Below, piece by piece: positions 16,470 through 24,824 of a stretch of 44,079 bases of DNA (the first letter of the stretch is position 1; each line of letters begins with the position of its first letter). Source of the stretch: Lachnospiraceae bacterium UBA7160. GTDB lineage: Bacteria > Bacillota > Clostridia > Lachnospirales > Lachnospiraceae. Below the pieces are notes generated by a model, which saw only the letters and a list, made by a program, of their open reading frames with translations, ran no database searches and had not been told where the DNA came from. The translations under genes and the position numbers were made by a program. The stretch lies in NCBI GenBank assembly GCA_002491565.1, contig DKWE01000062.1:1-44079 (forward strand), written 5' to 3'.

Positions 16470-17758
16470 TCCTTGCGCCCCTTTTCTTTTGCTTCCAGCT
16501 CGCCTAACTCCCTTGCATATGCCTGGATCCTGCCATACATCTCCGGAAAACCGATTCCGCTTTGCTGCGCCAGCCTGCTCACGCTGTCATTTTCCGGATA
16601 AAAGTACCTCTCCTTCCCATGCGTGCAGCACTTCACATCCGCCATCCCCCACGGAGTCTCAACCGCGGCAATCCTCCGGGCCAGTTTCGTCCGCTTAAGC
16701 TCCTGCACCCGAATACCAATCGTCGTCGTATTGCGGAATATGATCGATTCCATCTCCTGCTGCCTTGCAGGCTCACAGAGAACCTTCAACAGACAGGCCG
16801 GACGGTTTTTCTTCATATAAATCGGTACATAAAATACATCGAGTGCCCCAGCCTCTAGCAGCTGCTGCATCGTAAAGGAAAGTGCCTCTCCACTACAGTC
16901 ATCAATATTGGTCTCCAGCTCCAGAATCGTATCATGCAATTCCTCTGACTCCGGCGCAAGCAGCATGGCACGCAGCAGTCCGGACGCGGCATAGTCCCGT
17001 TTTCCGGCTCCAAACCCCGTCTTCAAAATCCGAAACTGAGCTGGCAGCCCCTGCCCCTGCCCGATAGCCGCAGCGATTGCTGCCCCGGTCGGGGTCACTA
17101 GTTCCCCCTCAACGTTCGAAAGCTTCAGCCTCAGCCCATTCTTTTCACAGATCGCCGTCACCGCCGGTACCGGAACCGGAATCAGACCATGCTGACAGCG
17201 AATCTGTCCCGTTCCGTCTGTTAAGGGCGACACCACGATCCTCCCTGGCGCCAGATTATCCAGGCATACAGCAACCGCAGCGATATCTACAATCGAGTCA
17301 ACCGCACCCACCTCATGGAAATGTATCTCCTCAATTGTTTTTCCATGTACGGATGCCTCCGCTTCCGCCAGGATTCGGAAGATCCGCTCCGCCAGATTCC
17401 GCGCCCCATCCGTCAGCTTCCCGGCACGGAGAATCTGCAGAATATCCGCAAGGTTACGCGCGTCATGATGGTGATGAGCATGATCCGGCGCGGGGGACAC
17501 GCCATCTGTATGGAAATGATCATGCAAATACTCCATATCATGATCATGGTTGTCATGCTCCAGTATGACATCAAAATCACAGGCTCGTATGCCTGACTTG
17601 AATGTATCACTGATTTTGATAGAATATCCGGACAGCGGCAGGCTCGCAAGCGCGTCCAGCAATATCTTGCGGTCTGCGCCAAGATCCAGCAGCGCTGCAA
17701 CGGTCATATCTCCGCTGATTCCGGAGTTACACTCCAGGTATAAGATAGGCTGACTCAT
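16463..17758 (-). CDS. larC: LarC nickel insertase for nickel-pincer nucleotide cofactor
   Basis: A 431-residue LarC that inserts nickel into the pyridinium-3,5-bisthiocarboxylic acid mononucleotide, giving the NPN cofactor used by lactate racemase and related LarA-type enzymes. It starts ILYLECNSGISGDMTVAALLDLG, the family N-terminus. Residues ~68-98 are His-rich (HDNHDHD, HAHHHH), a probable nickel store or binding stretch. Later motifs are EIHFHEVGAVDSIVDI, TPTGAAIAAAI and LETNIDDCSGEALSF. The protein is one uninterrupted frame, unlike lactobacilli, which split it by frameshifting. It heads larC-larE-(GH74-like). larB and any larA homologue are not in this window. Confidence 0.93.
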   Translation of the reverse strand: MSQPILYLECNSGISGDMTVAALLDLGADRKILLDALASLPLSGYSIKISDTFKSGIRACDFDVILEHDNHDHDMEYLHDHFHTDGVSPAPDHAHHHHDARNLADILQILRAGKLTDGARNLAERIFRILAEAEASVHGKTIEEIHFHEVGAVDSIVDIAAVAVCLDNLAPGRIVVSPLTDGTGQIRCQHGLIPVPVPAVTAICEKNGLRLKLSNVEGELVTPTGAAIAAAIGQGQGLPAQFRILKTGFGAGKRDYAASGLLRAMLLAPESEELHDTILELETNIDDCSGEALSFTMQQLLEAGALDVFYVPIYMKKNRPACLLKVLCEPARQQEMESIIFRNTTTIGIRVQELKRTKLARRIAAVETPWGMADVKCCTHGKERYFYPENDSVSRLAQQSGIGFPEMYGRIQAYARELGELEAKEKGRKEW

Positions 17759-17800
17759 CTGTTTTTCCCTTTCTCATTTTTCTATGTTAATTTTCCGCAT

Positions 17801-17826
17801 AAAAAGTGCCTCACAGGGGCACACTT
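17801..17826 (-). terminator. Hairpin with T-run upstream of larC
   Basis: Leftward, GTGCCCCTGTGAGGCAC is followed by TTTTTATG: a short stem with a run of T. It lies about 45 bases upstream of the larC start. It may stop antisense transcription coming from aroD, or act as an attenuator in the larC leader if the promoter is further upstream. Confidence 0.5.
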
Positions 17827-17934
17827 CTTATGCAAACCATCTATGCCTGCTGACACAGGCAGAACCAAAATAGACACCCGCGAATTCTGCAATCAAAGCC
17901 CCTGCAAACAACGGGATATTTGGACTGCGCGCTT

Positions 17935-17972
17935 CGGTCGGCGCTAATCGTGTGCTACCGACATACAGCGCC
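17935..17972 (+). repeat. Short hairpin repeat, copy B2
   Basis: CGGTCGGCGCTAATCG at the start and CAGCGCC at the end, with stem GGCGCT/AGCGCC. It forms a direct pair with copy B3 26 bases later. Both lie in the 344-base gap between larC and the thioredoxin gene, whose remaining sequence shows only the terminator-like hairpin at 17801. Confidence 0.6.
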
Positions 17973-17998
17973 CTGCGCGGCAGGTCTACGTTCCACTT

Positions 17999-18039
17999 CG
18001 GCCGGTGCTTAACGCGTGCCGCCTGCACACAGCACCGCC
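17999..18039 (+). repeat. Short hairpin repeat, copy B3
   Basis: CGGCCGGTGCTTAACG at the start and CAGCACCGCC at the end. The stem is GGTGCT/AGCACC, so both strands of one base pair differ from copies B1 and B2 while pairing is kept. Confidence 0.6.
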
Positions 18040-18102
18040 AGACATCCATGCAAGCATGGCTACTTGTCCTGTTGTTCGCGGGAATAAAGGAGGATCCTGA
18101 CT

Positions 18103-18411
18103 ATGCTTTCCATTCATTCGGAAGAACAATTTGTTAAGGAAGTACTGCAGGCCGAAGAACCGGTGCTGGCAGACTTTTTCGCAACCTGGTGCGGCCCCTG
18201 CCGGGCAATGGCTCCACTAATGGACGAACTGGACCAGACAAACCACTTCTGTCCAATCGCCAAAATCGATATTGATGAAGTTCCGGGGCTTGCACAGCAA
18301 TATCACGTCGCATCTGTCCCCAGCTTCCTGCTGTTCCGAAACGGCAAAGTTGCCGCACGCAAATCCGGTATGATGTCACGCCGGGAGCTGGAAGAGCTTG
18401 TGAAGCTCTGA
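18103..18411 (+). CDS. Thioredoxin
   Basis: A 102-residue cytoplasmic thioredoxin, the usual family length. The redox centre WCGPC lies at residues 29-33 inside DFFATWCGPCRAMAP. The cis-proline region appears as VASVPSFLLFRNGK. AAAGGAGG stands nine bases before the ATG. It is the only rightward gene between larC and the glgC region and converges on aroD. Together with the Bcp peroxiredoxin it could supply reductant for sulfur and selenium chemistry nearby, but it may simply be a housekeeping thioredoxin. Confidence 0.93.
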   Translation: MLSIHSEEQFVKEVLQAEEPVLADFFATWCGPCRAMAPLMDELDQTNHFCPIAKIDIDEVPGLAQQYHVASVPSFLLFRNGKVAARKSGMMSRRELEELVKL

Positions 18412-18473
18412 GTGTATCTGAAGCACCTCCGGTTTTACATCCGCATCAACGGCAGTCGCTTCAAGCGCCTGCC

Positions 18474-19274
18474 TTACCCTTGCAGCAGCGGCAATATTTC
18501 TGCCATCAGTCTCGCATCGATCTGCCCCGGTGCGGAAGCATGCCCGCTGGAAGCAAAGGTCACGGCTGAGCCGTCCAGCGCCCCCGCCATGCGCGTGATC
18601 ATGCCGAGCCGTCCCATCGCCATCGTAATATACGGGCGGTCCGCATACTGCTCCTCCATTCGAATCGACACATCCAGCAGACGCAGCACATCCCGCCTGC
18701 TGCACGGCATCACTGCTGCTTTCGTGATGTCCGCTCCAATCTCCTGCATCCTGCAAAGAATCCGCAGCAGTTGCTCTGATTCCGGCGTTTTCTGGAAGTC
18801 GTGGAACGAACAAACTGCCCTGCATCCTCTGACCTGCACAGCATGAATCAGCTTCTGCGCCAATTCTTTCCCGCGATTCCACTCAATATCAACCAGGTCC
18901 GCCATCTGCGTTTCGGCCGCCCGCTCGTTCAAGCGCACATACGCTTCCGGTAAAAGACTGCGCTCCCCTCCCTCTTCTTTCGTCCGAAAGGTAAAAAGAA
19001 GCGGCGTATTTCCAAGCTGTTTCCGCAAGATGGTGAGCGCCTCCTCAAGCCGCCCCGGCTTGTCCACCTCCGCATAATAATCTGCGCGCCACTCAACCAG
19101 ATCCGGACGGTTTTCCAGTATGTGTACCGTCTGTTTCTGTAAATCTTCTATGTCAGCAGCAACTACCGGAATGCAGATTTTCGGAATTTCTGCCCCGAGT
19201 ATTAAATCCCGCACATGAACTATACGCCGGTTTTCTTGCTTCTCTGCTTCTCTTCCTGCCTGACCCTCCAACAT
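18474..19274 (-). CDS. aroD: 3-dehydroquinate dehydratase, type I
   Basis: A 266-residue type I dehydroquinase that catalyses the third step of the shikimate pathway through a Schiff-base lysine. Visible are KICIPVVAADIEDL, DLVEWRADYY, LLFTFRTKEEGGE, the general-base His in VCSFHDFQKTP and the catalytic Lys in ADITKAAVMP, ending in the SGHASAPGQIDA loop. The first ~25 residues extend beyond the typical start, but a strong GAAGGAGGAG stands just before the ATG at 19274, so I keep it. It is the last gene of the leftward selenium/molybdenum accessory group, 126 bases after xdhC. Placement there may be incidental. Confidence 0.95.
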   Translation of the reverse strand: MLEGQAGREAEKQENRRIVHVRDLILGAEIPKICIPVVAADIEDLQKQTVHILENRPDLVEWRADYYAEVDKPGRLEEALTILRKQLGNTPLLFTFRTKEEGGERSLLPEAYVRLNERAAETQMADLVDIEWNRGKELAQKLIHAVQVRGCRAVCSFHDFQKTPESEQLLRILCRMQEIGADITKAAVMPCSRRDVLRLLDVSIRMEEQYADRPYITMAMGRLGMITRMAGALDGSAVTFASSGHASAPGQIDARLMAEILPLLQG

Positions 19275-19400
19275 TCACTCCTCCTTCATACTTTCCTTTT
19301 CTAACCAGCCCTCTGCAATCTCCGTATTGCAATGCCTGTTTCAATCCCATTCAACTGCAGACAACACGCACATCCCGTCACCTGCCTCAAACGTTACTGC

Positions 19401-20612
19401 TCACAGCCATCCGCGAGCAGTAGGTTGGATCGTCGTGTACTTCCTTTTCTTTGCACGAACAGAAATTAGCTGCGCAGCAATACTAACCGCGATTTCCGCT
19501 GGTGTGTCACTGTCAATTTTCAGCCCGACTGGAGAGACTACGCGACCCAGCTCCTCCCCGGAAAATCCCTCGTCTTCCAGTTTTTCCCGGATAAAAGCCG
19601 CTTTCCTCGTGCTTCCAACCACACCAATATAACCAGCCTGTGTGCCAAGCGCGAACCGCTCCACCTCCAGGTCGCAGGAATGTCCGCGCGTCATAATCAA
19701 AATATAGTCCTGCCGGTGAACCGAGTGTACGAGCTTATCAAACTTTACCAGACACACCTGCTCCGCACCCGGGAACAATTCTTTTCTGGCAAATTCCTCC
19801 CGATCCTCCAGCACGATACAGCGGAATCCAAGATGCGCAAGAAGCGGAACCGTCTCCTGCGCCAGATGCCCACCGCCGAACACGTAGACACAACCGTCTC
19901 CTCCAAATTCTTCCACGTACCATGCCATTCCGTCATCCATATGCAGGATTGTGCGGCTTTTTGCCCCCGCTGTCATCATTCCAGCATCAGACTGTCTCCA
20001 TACCTGTATCCTTCCTGCTTCCAGCGGAAGCAACATCCAGAACCTCTCATGGGAGGCAAATGCTTCCTGCACCTGCGCGATCATTTCGCGGTCTGTCTGA
20101 TTCAAAGGACTGATTGGATAATACAGCATCTGTACCGTCCCGCCGCAGATCATTTCCAGGCGATTCGGTTGAGCCGTTTTTCCAACCCTTTCTAAACGCT
20201 CCGCCCCGGTTTTCCCTCCCTCAGTCATTTCCAAATGTTCTTCCGGAATTCTTCCTGCCCCGGCTATTTCCGGATGCTCTTCCGGAATTTCTTCTGCACT
20301 GGTTACTTCCGGTCGATTCTCCTGCCCTCTCCCTCCTGCTTCAATTTCAGGGCATTCTTCCTGCCGCATCTCGCCGGAAAGCTCATAAGCGCACAAAAAG
20401 CTGCCCTTTCTCCCCTGCGCCAGCAACTGCATTGCAGTATGCTCCGCCCGATATTCCAGTATGCCGCCGCCGATGGTCCCGCACAGACGTCCGTTCATGC
20501 CGACTGCCATGCACGCGCCTGCTCCGCGCGGCTGCGAACCATCCGCCTCCACAATCATGACCAACATAACCGTCTGCTTTTCCCTGCTCAGTTTCTGAAA
20601 AATCTCCCGCAT
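19401..20612 (-). CDS. XdhC/CoxI-family molybdenum hydroxylase maturation protein
   Basis: A 403-residue XdhC-type protein, which helps load sulfurated or otherwise modified molybdenum cofactor into xanthine dehydrogenase-like enzymes. The N-terminal XdhC domain has VEADGSQPRGAGACMAV and CGTIGGGILEY. The C-terminal Rossmann domain has VYVFGGGHLAQETVPLLAHLG and IMTRGHSCDLE, VVGSTRKAAFI, VVSPVGLKI, DTPAEIAVSIAA. Between YELSGE and EMICGG about 70 extra residues form degenerate 13-residue repeats rich in Glu and Pro. The start at 20612 follows GAGAGGA at seven bases; a TTG two codons earlier is in frame. It lies between yqeB and aroD, with yqeC, selD and yedF upstream, so a selenium-dependent hydroxylase is the likely client. 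That enzyme is not in the window. Confidence 0.88.
   Translation of the reverse strand: MREIFQKLSREKQTVMLVMIVEADGSQPRGAGACMAVGMNGRLCGTIGGGILEYRAEHTAMQLLAQGRKGSFLCAYELSGEMRQEECPEIEAGGRGQENRPEVTSAEEIPEEHPEIAGAGRIPEEHLEMTEGGKTGAERLERVGKTAQPNRLEMICGGTVQMLYYPISPLNQTDREMIAQVQEAFASHERFWMLLPLEAGRIQVWRQSDAGMMTAGAKSRTILHMDDGMAWYVEEFGGDGCVYVFGGGHLAQETVPLLAHLGFRCIVLEDREEFARKELFPGAEQVCLVKFDKLVHSVHRQDYILIMTRGHSCDLEVERFALGTQAGYIGVVGSTRKAAFIREKLEDEGFSGEELGRVVSPVGLKIDSDTPAEIAVSIAAQLISVRAKKRKYTTIQPTARGWL
20151..20369. repeat. Degenerate 39-bp tandem repeats inside xdhC
   Basis: About five to six units of 39 bp. In the xdhC frame they read as 13-residue units such as GRIPEEHLEMTEG, EEIPEEHPEIAGA and GRGQENRPEVTSA. 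They fall between two conserved XdhC segments, so they are an insertion in a surface loop rather than part of the fold. Confidence 0.75.
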
Positions 20613-20794
20613 TTTCAAATCCTCTCATTTCAAAATCCACACACATGCCAGCTTCACGGGCAGCATCCTGAATCAAAGCTCTGCTATAAACAACTATAAG
20701 TTTCTTAGGCCCTTAACAACAAAATCTTGTACAAAATGGCAAAATTCTGGAAATGCTATTCTGGTTTATCCAGGTTCGGGAAACGCTGATTTAA

Positions 20795-21613
20795 TCAGTG
20801 TTTTCTTAGATATATCTGCCGGCATACCAGCTCCAGCACACTGCCGGCAATACACCGCGCCTTATCCGATATCGTAAAGCAATTTGCGTATTCCCCCCTG
20901 CGCGGATCAATATCCGCGATCTTAAAGCCCTCCTTCACCGGATAGCCATCCCGGATAAGCCCGCGGAGCAGCCCGGAAATTGAAGCCTCCACCACAATGT
21001 CCCCCTCTTCCGTCCGGATCACCGCAATCGCTTCTCCCTGTTCCACCTGATCCCCTATCTGACGGATGCCCCAAAAGGTTCCTTTCCTCTGTGCATGAAG
21101 CACGCGCTCTGCTGTGAACCCGCCAATATTTCCTGGCACACCTGTATTCGGCAGAGCACTCCCCCTCGTAAGGATCCTGCCCAGATTGTGTCCGCGCATC
21201 GTCTCAATGACCGCATCCACATCTTCTCCTGCAACATACCCCGGTCCCAGCGCAACCGTCAATGGAGCCATGTCCCGGCTCGTGCCCATATTTTTCTTTG
21301 CGAGAATCGCATCTACTACCACAGCCGGTGAAAGCAAACGGATGCTCATCCCCACCGGGTCCGCCAGCATTGGCACCTCACCGCGCTGCCAGATCTCATC
21401 CAGCTGCTCCAGCGCATGAATGCGAACCGCAGTCAGACCCTCTACCTCCTTGCGGCCGTCATAGATTGCTTCGCACAGCGACACCTGCCTGCGGATCGCG
21501 GCAGGTTGCTCCGACTCGAGTACCAGCACCCGGAATCCGCTCCTGGCAAGGCGGTGTATCGTGCCTGTCGCCAGATCGCCGCCTCCTCGTACTATGATCA
21601 AATCTTCCCGCAA
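20795..21613 (-). CDS. yqeB: Selenium-dependent molybdenum cofactor biosynthesis protein YqeB
   Basis: A 272-residue YqeB. The N-terminus has a nucleotide-binding-like IVRGGGDLATGTIHRLARSG. The middle has MLADPVGMSIRLLSPAVVVDA and LTVALGPGYVAGEDVDAVIE, and GNIGGFTAERVLHA follows. The last ~80 residues (QIGDQVEQGEAIAVI, SGLLRGLIRDGYPV) resemble a swivelling biotinyl-like barrel. The family co-occurs with selenium-dependent molybdenum hydroxylases and orphan SelD; its exact reaction is not known. The start is TTG with AGGCGG upstream, since no ATG lies in the right place. It sits between yedF and xdhC on the same strand. Confidence 0.9.
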   Translation of the reverse strand: MREDLIIVRGGGDLATGTIHRLARSGFRVLVLESEQPAAIRRQVSLCEAIYDGRKEVEGLTAVRIHALEQLDEIWQRGEVPMLADPVGMSIRLLSPAVVVDAILAKKNMGTSRDMAPLTVALGPGYVAGEDVDAVIETMRGHNLGRILTRGSALPNTGVPGNIGGFTAERVLHAQRKGTFWGIRQIGDQVEQGEAIAVIRTEEGDIVVEASISGLLRGLIRDGYPVKEGFKIADIDPRRGEYANCFTISDKARCIAGSVLELVCRQIYLRKH

Positions 21614-21863
21614 TTTTATTCCGCCTTTCTATCCCTATTATTCGCCGTCAATATCTGCACAGCCCAGCTGCAAAATCTCTACTGCCTTTCCTGATGCCAG
21701 ATACAGACACAGCAGCAGCTGTACTTCTTTCCACATTTCCATCTGCCGCACTGCCCCCTATCGATAACTCCGCTACTAATCCCCCGCGGCAATCACTCAG
21801 AGGACAGCCCGAACCTGTTGCCAGGCGGCTACTCAGTGCCCGTTTGTGTCATATTATGCAGAG

Positions 21864-22523
21864 TCACGGCCGCACCAGCCGCCCGGCGCGTGTCATTTTC
21901 TCCGCAATCGCATACATATTCGTCACGCCGCCCACACGCAGCTTGTCCTTCAATCCGTAAAAATCAAGGCAGGTGCCGCAGGTCAGGATTTCCACGCCCT
22001 GTTCCGCCAGCTCCTGCAGATCCTCCAGTACAGGAGAGCCCTCGCAGGTCATCTTTGCACCGCCATTGTAAAACAGCACCGTCTCCGGAAGTACTTCCTG
22101 CTTCGACAGCGCAAAGAGAAAACTCTTCATTAAAATCTTCCCAAGTTCTTCTGAGCCGCCGCCCATCTGTTCCGAGGAGATCACCACAACTGTTCCGGCT
22201 CCATCCGGCGAGCATTTGCACTCATCCGGCGCCGGCATGGCAGCAGGCATTCTCTCGCCTGGCATCTGTCTCTCCAGATGCTCTGAACTGATCCGCATAA
22301 TCACACGATACTCCCGCTCTCTTACCTGCCCGGAAGTCACCGGATACCCCTTCTGTACCGCCATTTTCGTCAGATTCTGCACTGCGATCTCATTGTCCAC
22401 CAGTACAGCCACCCTGCCCGGCTCTGTCAACCCACGGATTGCCTGCTTCGTCTTCACCACAGGGATCGGACAAGGATCCCCCATTGCATTTACCTGCACC
22501 AATTTCTGTTCCTTTTCTTCCAT
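21864..22523 (-). CDS. yedF: YedF: TusA-like and DsrE-like selenium metabolism protein
   Basis: A protein of about 219 residues with two parts. Residues ~5-75 form a TusA/SirA-type domain with the conserved Cys in NAMGDPCPIPVVKTKQA. The C-terminal ~110 residues form a DsrE/F-like domain with VVISSEQMGGGSEELG, ETVLFYNGGAKMTCEGS and a CGTCLDFYGLKDKL Cys pair. This fusion is the sulfurtransferase-like selenium metabolism protein YedF found next to selD. It may carry a per-selenide or persulfide. The start is uncertain: ATG codons at 22541, 22532 and 22523 are in frame. I prefer 22523 because GGGAG lies 11 bases before it. It lies 191 bases downstream of selD. Confidence 0.88.
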   Translation of the reverse strand: MEEKEQKLVQVNAMGDPCPIPVVKTKQAIRGLTEPGRVAVLVDNEIAVQNLTKMAVQKGYPVTSGQVREREYRVIMRISSEHLERQMPGERMPAAMPAPDECKCSPDGAGTVVVISSEQMGGGSEELGKILMKSFLFALSKQEVLPETVLFYNGGAKMTCEGSPVLEDLQELAEQGVEILTCGTCLDFYGLKDKLRVGGVTNMYAIAEKMTRAGRLVRP

Positions 22524-22714
22524 ATACACCATTTCTCCCATCCTGTCGCTGCATCACACCCGGCTTTCCCACGGTTTCAAGTAATTTCTCTCCAGGTTTT
22601 CCACAAGGATGCATACTGCTTTCCACTGTAATTGCAGACTGCTTCCCCTACTGCTTTCCGCTGCAAACCGCAGACAGCTTCGCACGAAGTTTTCTACTAC
22701 ACACGCGGATCCTC

Positions 22715-23794
22715 TCACACCTGGCCTTCTACCACGATCTCTGGCAGCCTCCCATCTATCTCTTCCTCAGAAACCGTCTGAACCTCTCCCCGCATTCCTG
22801 TAATTTTTCCAACCTCCGCCGCCGGAAGTCCCGCCTCGCGCAGTTCCCGCACAAATGCCTCTGCCTGCTCTTCCGGCACCGCAAACAACAGCCCGCCGGA
22901 AGTCTGCGGATCAAACAATACCTCTTCCATTGCAAACGGCACATTCTGGAATACGACTCCGCCGCCCACAAAATTGCGGTTGCGCTGCCCGGCCGCGGTC
23001 AGCAGAAATTCATCCGCATACGCAAGTGCTTCCTGAAAAACAGGCACACGTCCGGCATCAATCTTGCAGCGAAGTCTTCCATCCAGCATCTCATGCAAGT
23101 GCCCAAGAAACCCATATCCGGTAATATCTGTACAGGCATGCACCGTATAGCTGCGGCTGATTCGCGATGCTGCCTGATTCAGTGTTGTCATAGAGGCAAT
23201 TGCTTCTGCCATCGCCTCCCCGGAAGCCTCCCCGACCCGGTCCGCCGTACAGATAATTCCGACACCGAGCCGTTTCGTCAGAATCAGACAATCTCCTGGC
23301 TTCCCTCCATTATTCGGATAAATGCGGGCAGGATGCACCGTTCCTGTCACAGAAAGCCCATACTTGACTTCTGTGTCCGCAATCGAATGGCCGCCCGCCA
23401 GAATACCGCCCGCCTCTATCACCTTCTCCGAACCACCCTGCAAAATTGCACCGAGCACATTCAAGTCCATTTGTTCCGGAAAACAGACAATATTCAGCGC
23501 TGTCCGGACCTCACCTCCCATCGCGTATACATCACTCAATGCATTTGCCGCAGCCACCTGTCCAAACACATACGGATCAGCTACCATCGGCGGAAAAAAA
23601 TCCAGCGTCTGCACAATCGCCAGCTCCTCACTCAGCTGATACACCGCCGCGTCATCCCGGCTGTCATAGCCAACCAGCAGCCGCTCATCCACCGGCCCGC
23701 GCGGCAGCTTCTCCAGAATCCGTGCCAGAACCCCGGCCCCCAGCTTCGCCGTACATCCTCCTCCGCGGCAAAATTGTATTTTCTCCTCGTCCAT
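22715..23794 (-). CDS. selD: Selenide, water dikinase
   Basis: A 359-residue SelD that makes selenophosphate from selenide and ATP. The N-terminal glycine-rich segment CRGGGCTAKLGAGVL carries the catalytic Cys three residues before the essential Lys; it is a normal Cys codon, not TGA. YDSRDDAAVYQL and DFFPPMVADPYVFGQVAAANALSDVYAMGG are the AIRS-family ATP and metal sites. AGGAGATAGGGA precedes the start. No selA, selB, selC or tRNA selenouridine synthase is visible here. With yqeB, yqeC, yedF and xdhC around it, its product most likely feeds the labile selenium of a molybdenum hydroxylase. It lies 20 bases after yqeC. Confidence 0.95.
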   Translation of the reverse strand: MDEEKIQFCRGGGCTAKLGAGVLARILEKLPRGPVDERLLVGYDSRDDAAVYQLSEELAIVQTLDFFPPMVADPYVFGQVAAANALSDVYAMGGEVRTALNIVCFPEQMDLNVLGAILQGGSEKVIEAGGILAGGHSIADTEVKYGLSVTGTVHPARIYPNNGGKPGDCLILTKRLGVGIICTADRVGEASGEAMAEAIASMTTLNQAASRISRSYTVHACTDITGYGFLGHLHEMLDGRLRCKIDAGRVPVFQEALAYADEFLLTAAGQRNRNFVGGGVVFQNVPFAMEEVLFDPQTSGGLLFAVPEEQAEAFVRELREAGLPAAEVGKITGMRGEVQTVSEEEIDGRLPEIVVEGQV

Positions 23795-23814
23795 TCCCTA
23801 TCTCCTGTGTCACC

Positions 23815-24783
23815 TTACATTCCTGCTTCAATGTTATGACAGACACCCGCGCGTTTCCGCTCTGCAAAGCCTGTCATCACCGCATCAATCCCGTAACTAG
23901 CAAGCAGCCTTAGAATCTGATCTCCCTGCTGCATGACGGCTGCTCCATCACATTGGTTCAGCACTGCCAGATATTTCCGCTCTCCAACTCCCTTTCGCGC
24001 TCCACACCGCGAGGCAAGAAGCCGCGCCAAATCCTGCTCCGACATACAGTGTTCCAGAATCAAATCCTGGCTCTGCTCTGCCGTGCAGCTCTTTTGGGCT
24101 ATCTCTTCTGCCCGGAAACAAACCTCTCTGACCGGCTTCCCGAGCGCTGACAGTCCCGCAACTCCGACCACCCAGTCGCTTTCCGGCAGAATCACCGGCT
24201 CATGCGTCGCAGGAAGCTTGCAAGGCATTTTTCGCGCACCATCTGCCTCTATCAGCACCGCATCCGCATGCGCCAGCACAAACGCCAGCTCCTCTTCGGC
24301 AGGGGGACCAAGTTTTTCCCAGCTTCTTCCTGCTCTTTTCTCCTGCCAGGTCTCTGCGAGCGGCTTCTGTTGTCCTTCCGCCTGCTCCCTCTCTGCAAGC
24401 AGTTCTTGTTTCCTTCTTCCCGGCTCTTTTTCCGTGAACACCCTTTGCCGCTCTGCCTTTTGTACCGTCCTGACCCCAAGCACCGGATATCCTTCCCGTG
24501 CCCAGCATGCTTGAATCTGCGCAATTCCTGATACATGCTCACCGCCAAAATCCACGATACCCGGCCTGCCCACAGGCAGTGCCGGGTCATAGATATGCGT
24601 CGTCGTAAGAACCGCCGCCCGCAGCCCTCGTCTCCGATACGCTTCCGCCAGAAAATACAGCAGTGTCGTCTTTCCCCCACCACCAACCAGAGAAACCACA
24701 TGTCCCGCTTCCTTTAAAAATGGAAATGCCTCCTCTGCCTGCACGCGCTGTAACTGTCCCTGGACAACTCGATATCCTTCCAT
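23815..24783 (-). CDS. yqeC: Selenium cofactor biosynthesis protein YqeC (P-loop)
   Basis: A 322-residue YqeC. The Walker A motif VVSLVGGGGKTTLLYFLA lies near residue 30 and is followed by LRAAVLTTTHIYDP. The family core continues VLIEADGARKMPCKLPATHEPV and ends with VLNQCDGAA and AVMTGFAERKR. It probably hydrolyses ATP or GTP during maturation of selenium-dependent molybdenum enzymes; the exact step is not known. About 40 residues just before the EADGA strand form three 13-residue, Glu/Gln/Arg-rich units that other family members should lack. The ATG at 24783 is preferred over a TTG three codons earlier. It is the first of the accessory set, 41 bases after bcp. Confidence 0.88.
   Translation of the reverse strand: MEGYRVVQGQLQRVQAEEAFPFLKEAGHVVSLVGGGGKTTLLYFLAEAYRRRGLRAAVLTTTHIYDPALPVGRPGIVDFGGEHVSGIAQIQACWAREGYPVLGVRTVQKAERQRVFTEKEPGRRKQELLAEREQAEGQQKPLAETWQEKRAGRSWEKLGPPAEEELAFVLAHADAVLIEADGARKMPCKLPATHEPVILPESDWVVGVAGLSALGKPVREVCFRAEEIAQKSCTAEQSQDLILEHCMSEQDLARLLASRCGARKGVGERKYLAVLNQCDGAAVMQQGDQILRLLASYGIDAVMTGFAERKRAGVCHNIEAGM
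24316..24432. repeat. Very degenerate 39-bp repeats inside yqeC
   Basis: Three adjacent 13-residue segments in the yqeC frame, EKEPGRRKQELLA, EREQAEGQQKPLA and ETWQEKRAGRSWE, share a spaced Glu/Arg/Gln pattern. The period equals that in xdhC. The similarity is weak and could reflect composition only. Confidence 0.45.
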
Positions 24784-24824
24784 TTTATCCAACTCAAAGC
24801 CCTATCCGGACAGACCTCCCACTC

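Noticed and set aside
16463..17758. Programmed frameshift in larC, as known in lactobacilli
   Set aside because: The gene is a single uninterrupted frame from the N-terminal to the C-terminal motifs.
22715..23794. Selenocysteine in the SelD active site
   Set aside because: The active-site position is a normal Cys codon and no in-frame TGA is present.
22439..23839. 466-codon open frame on the plus strand opposite selD
   Set aside because: Shadow of selD and yedF, which have clear family motifs on the other strand. Composition is atypical.
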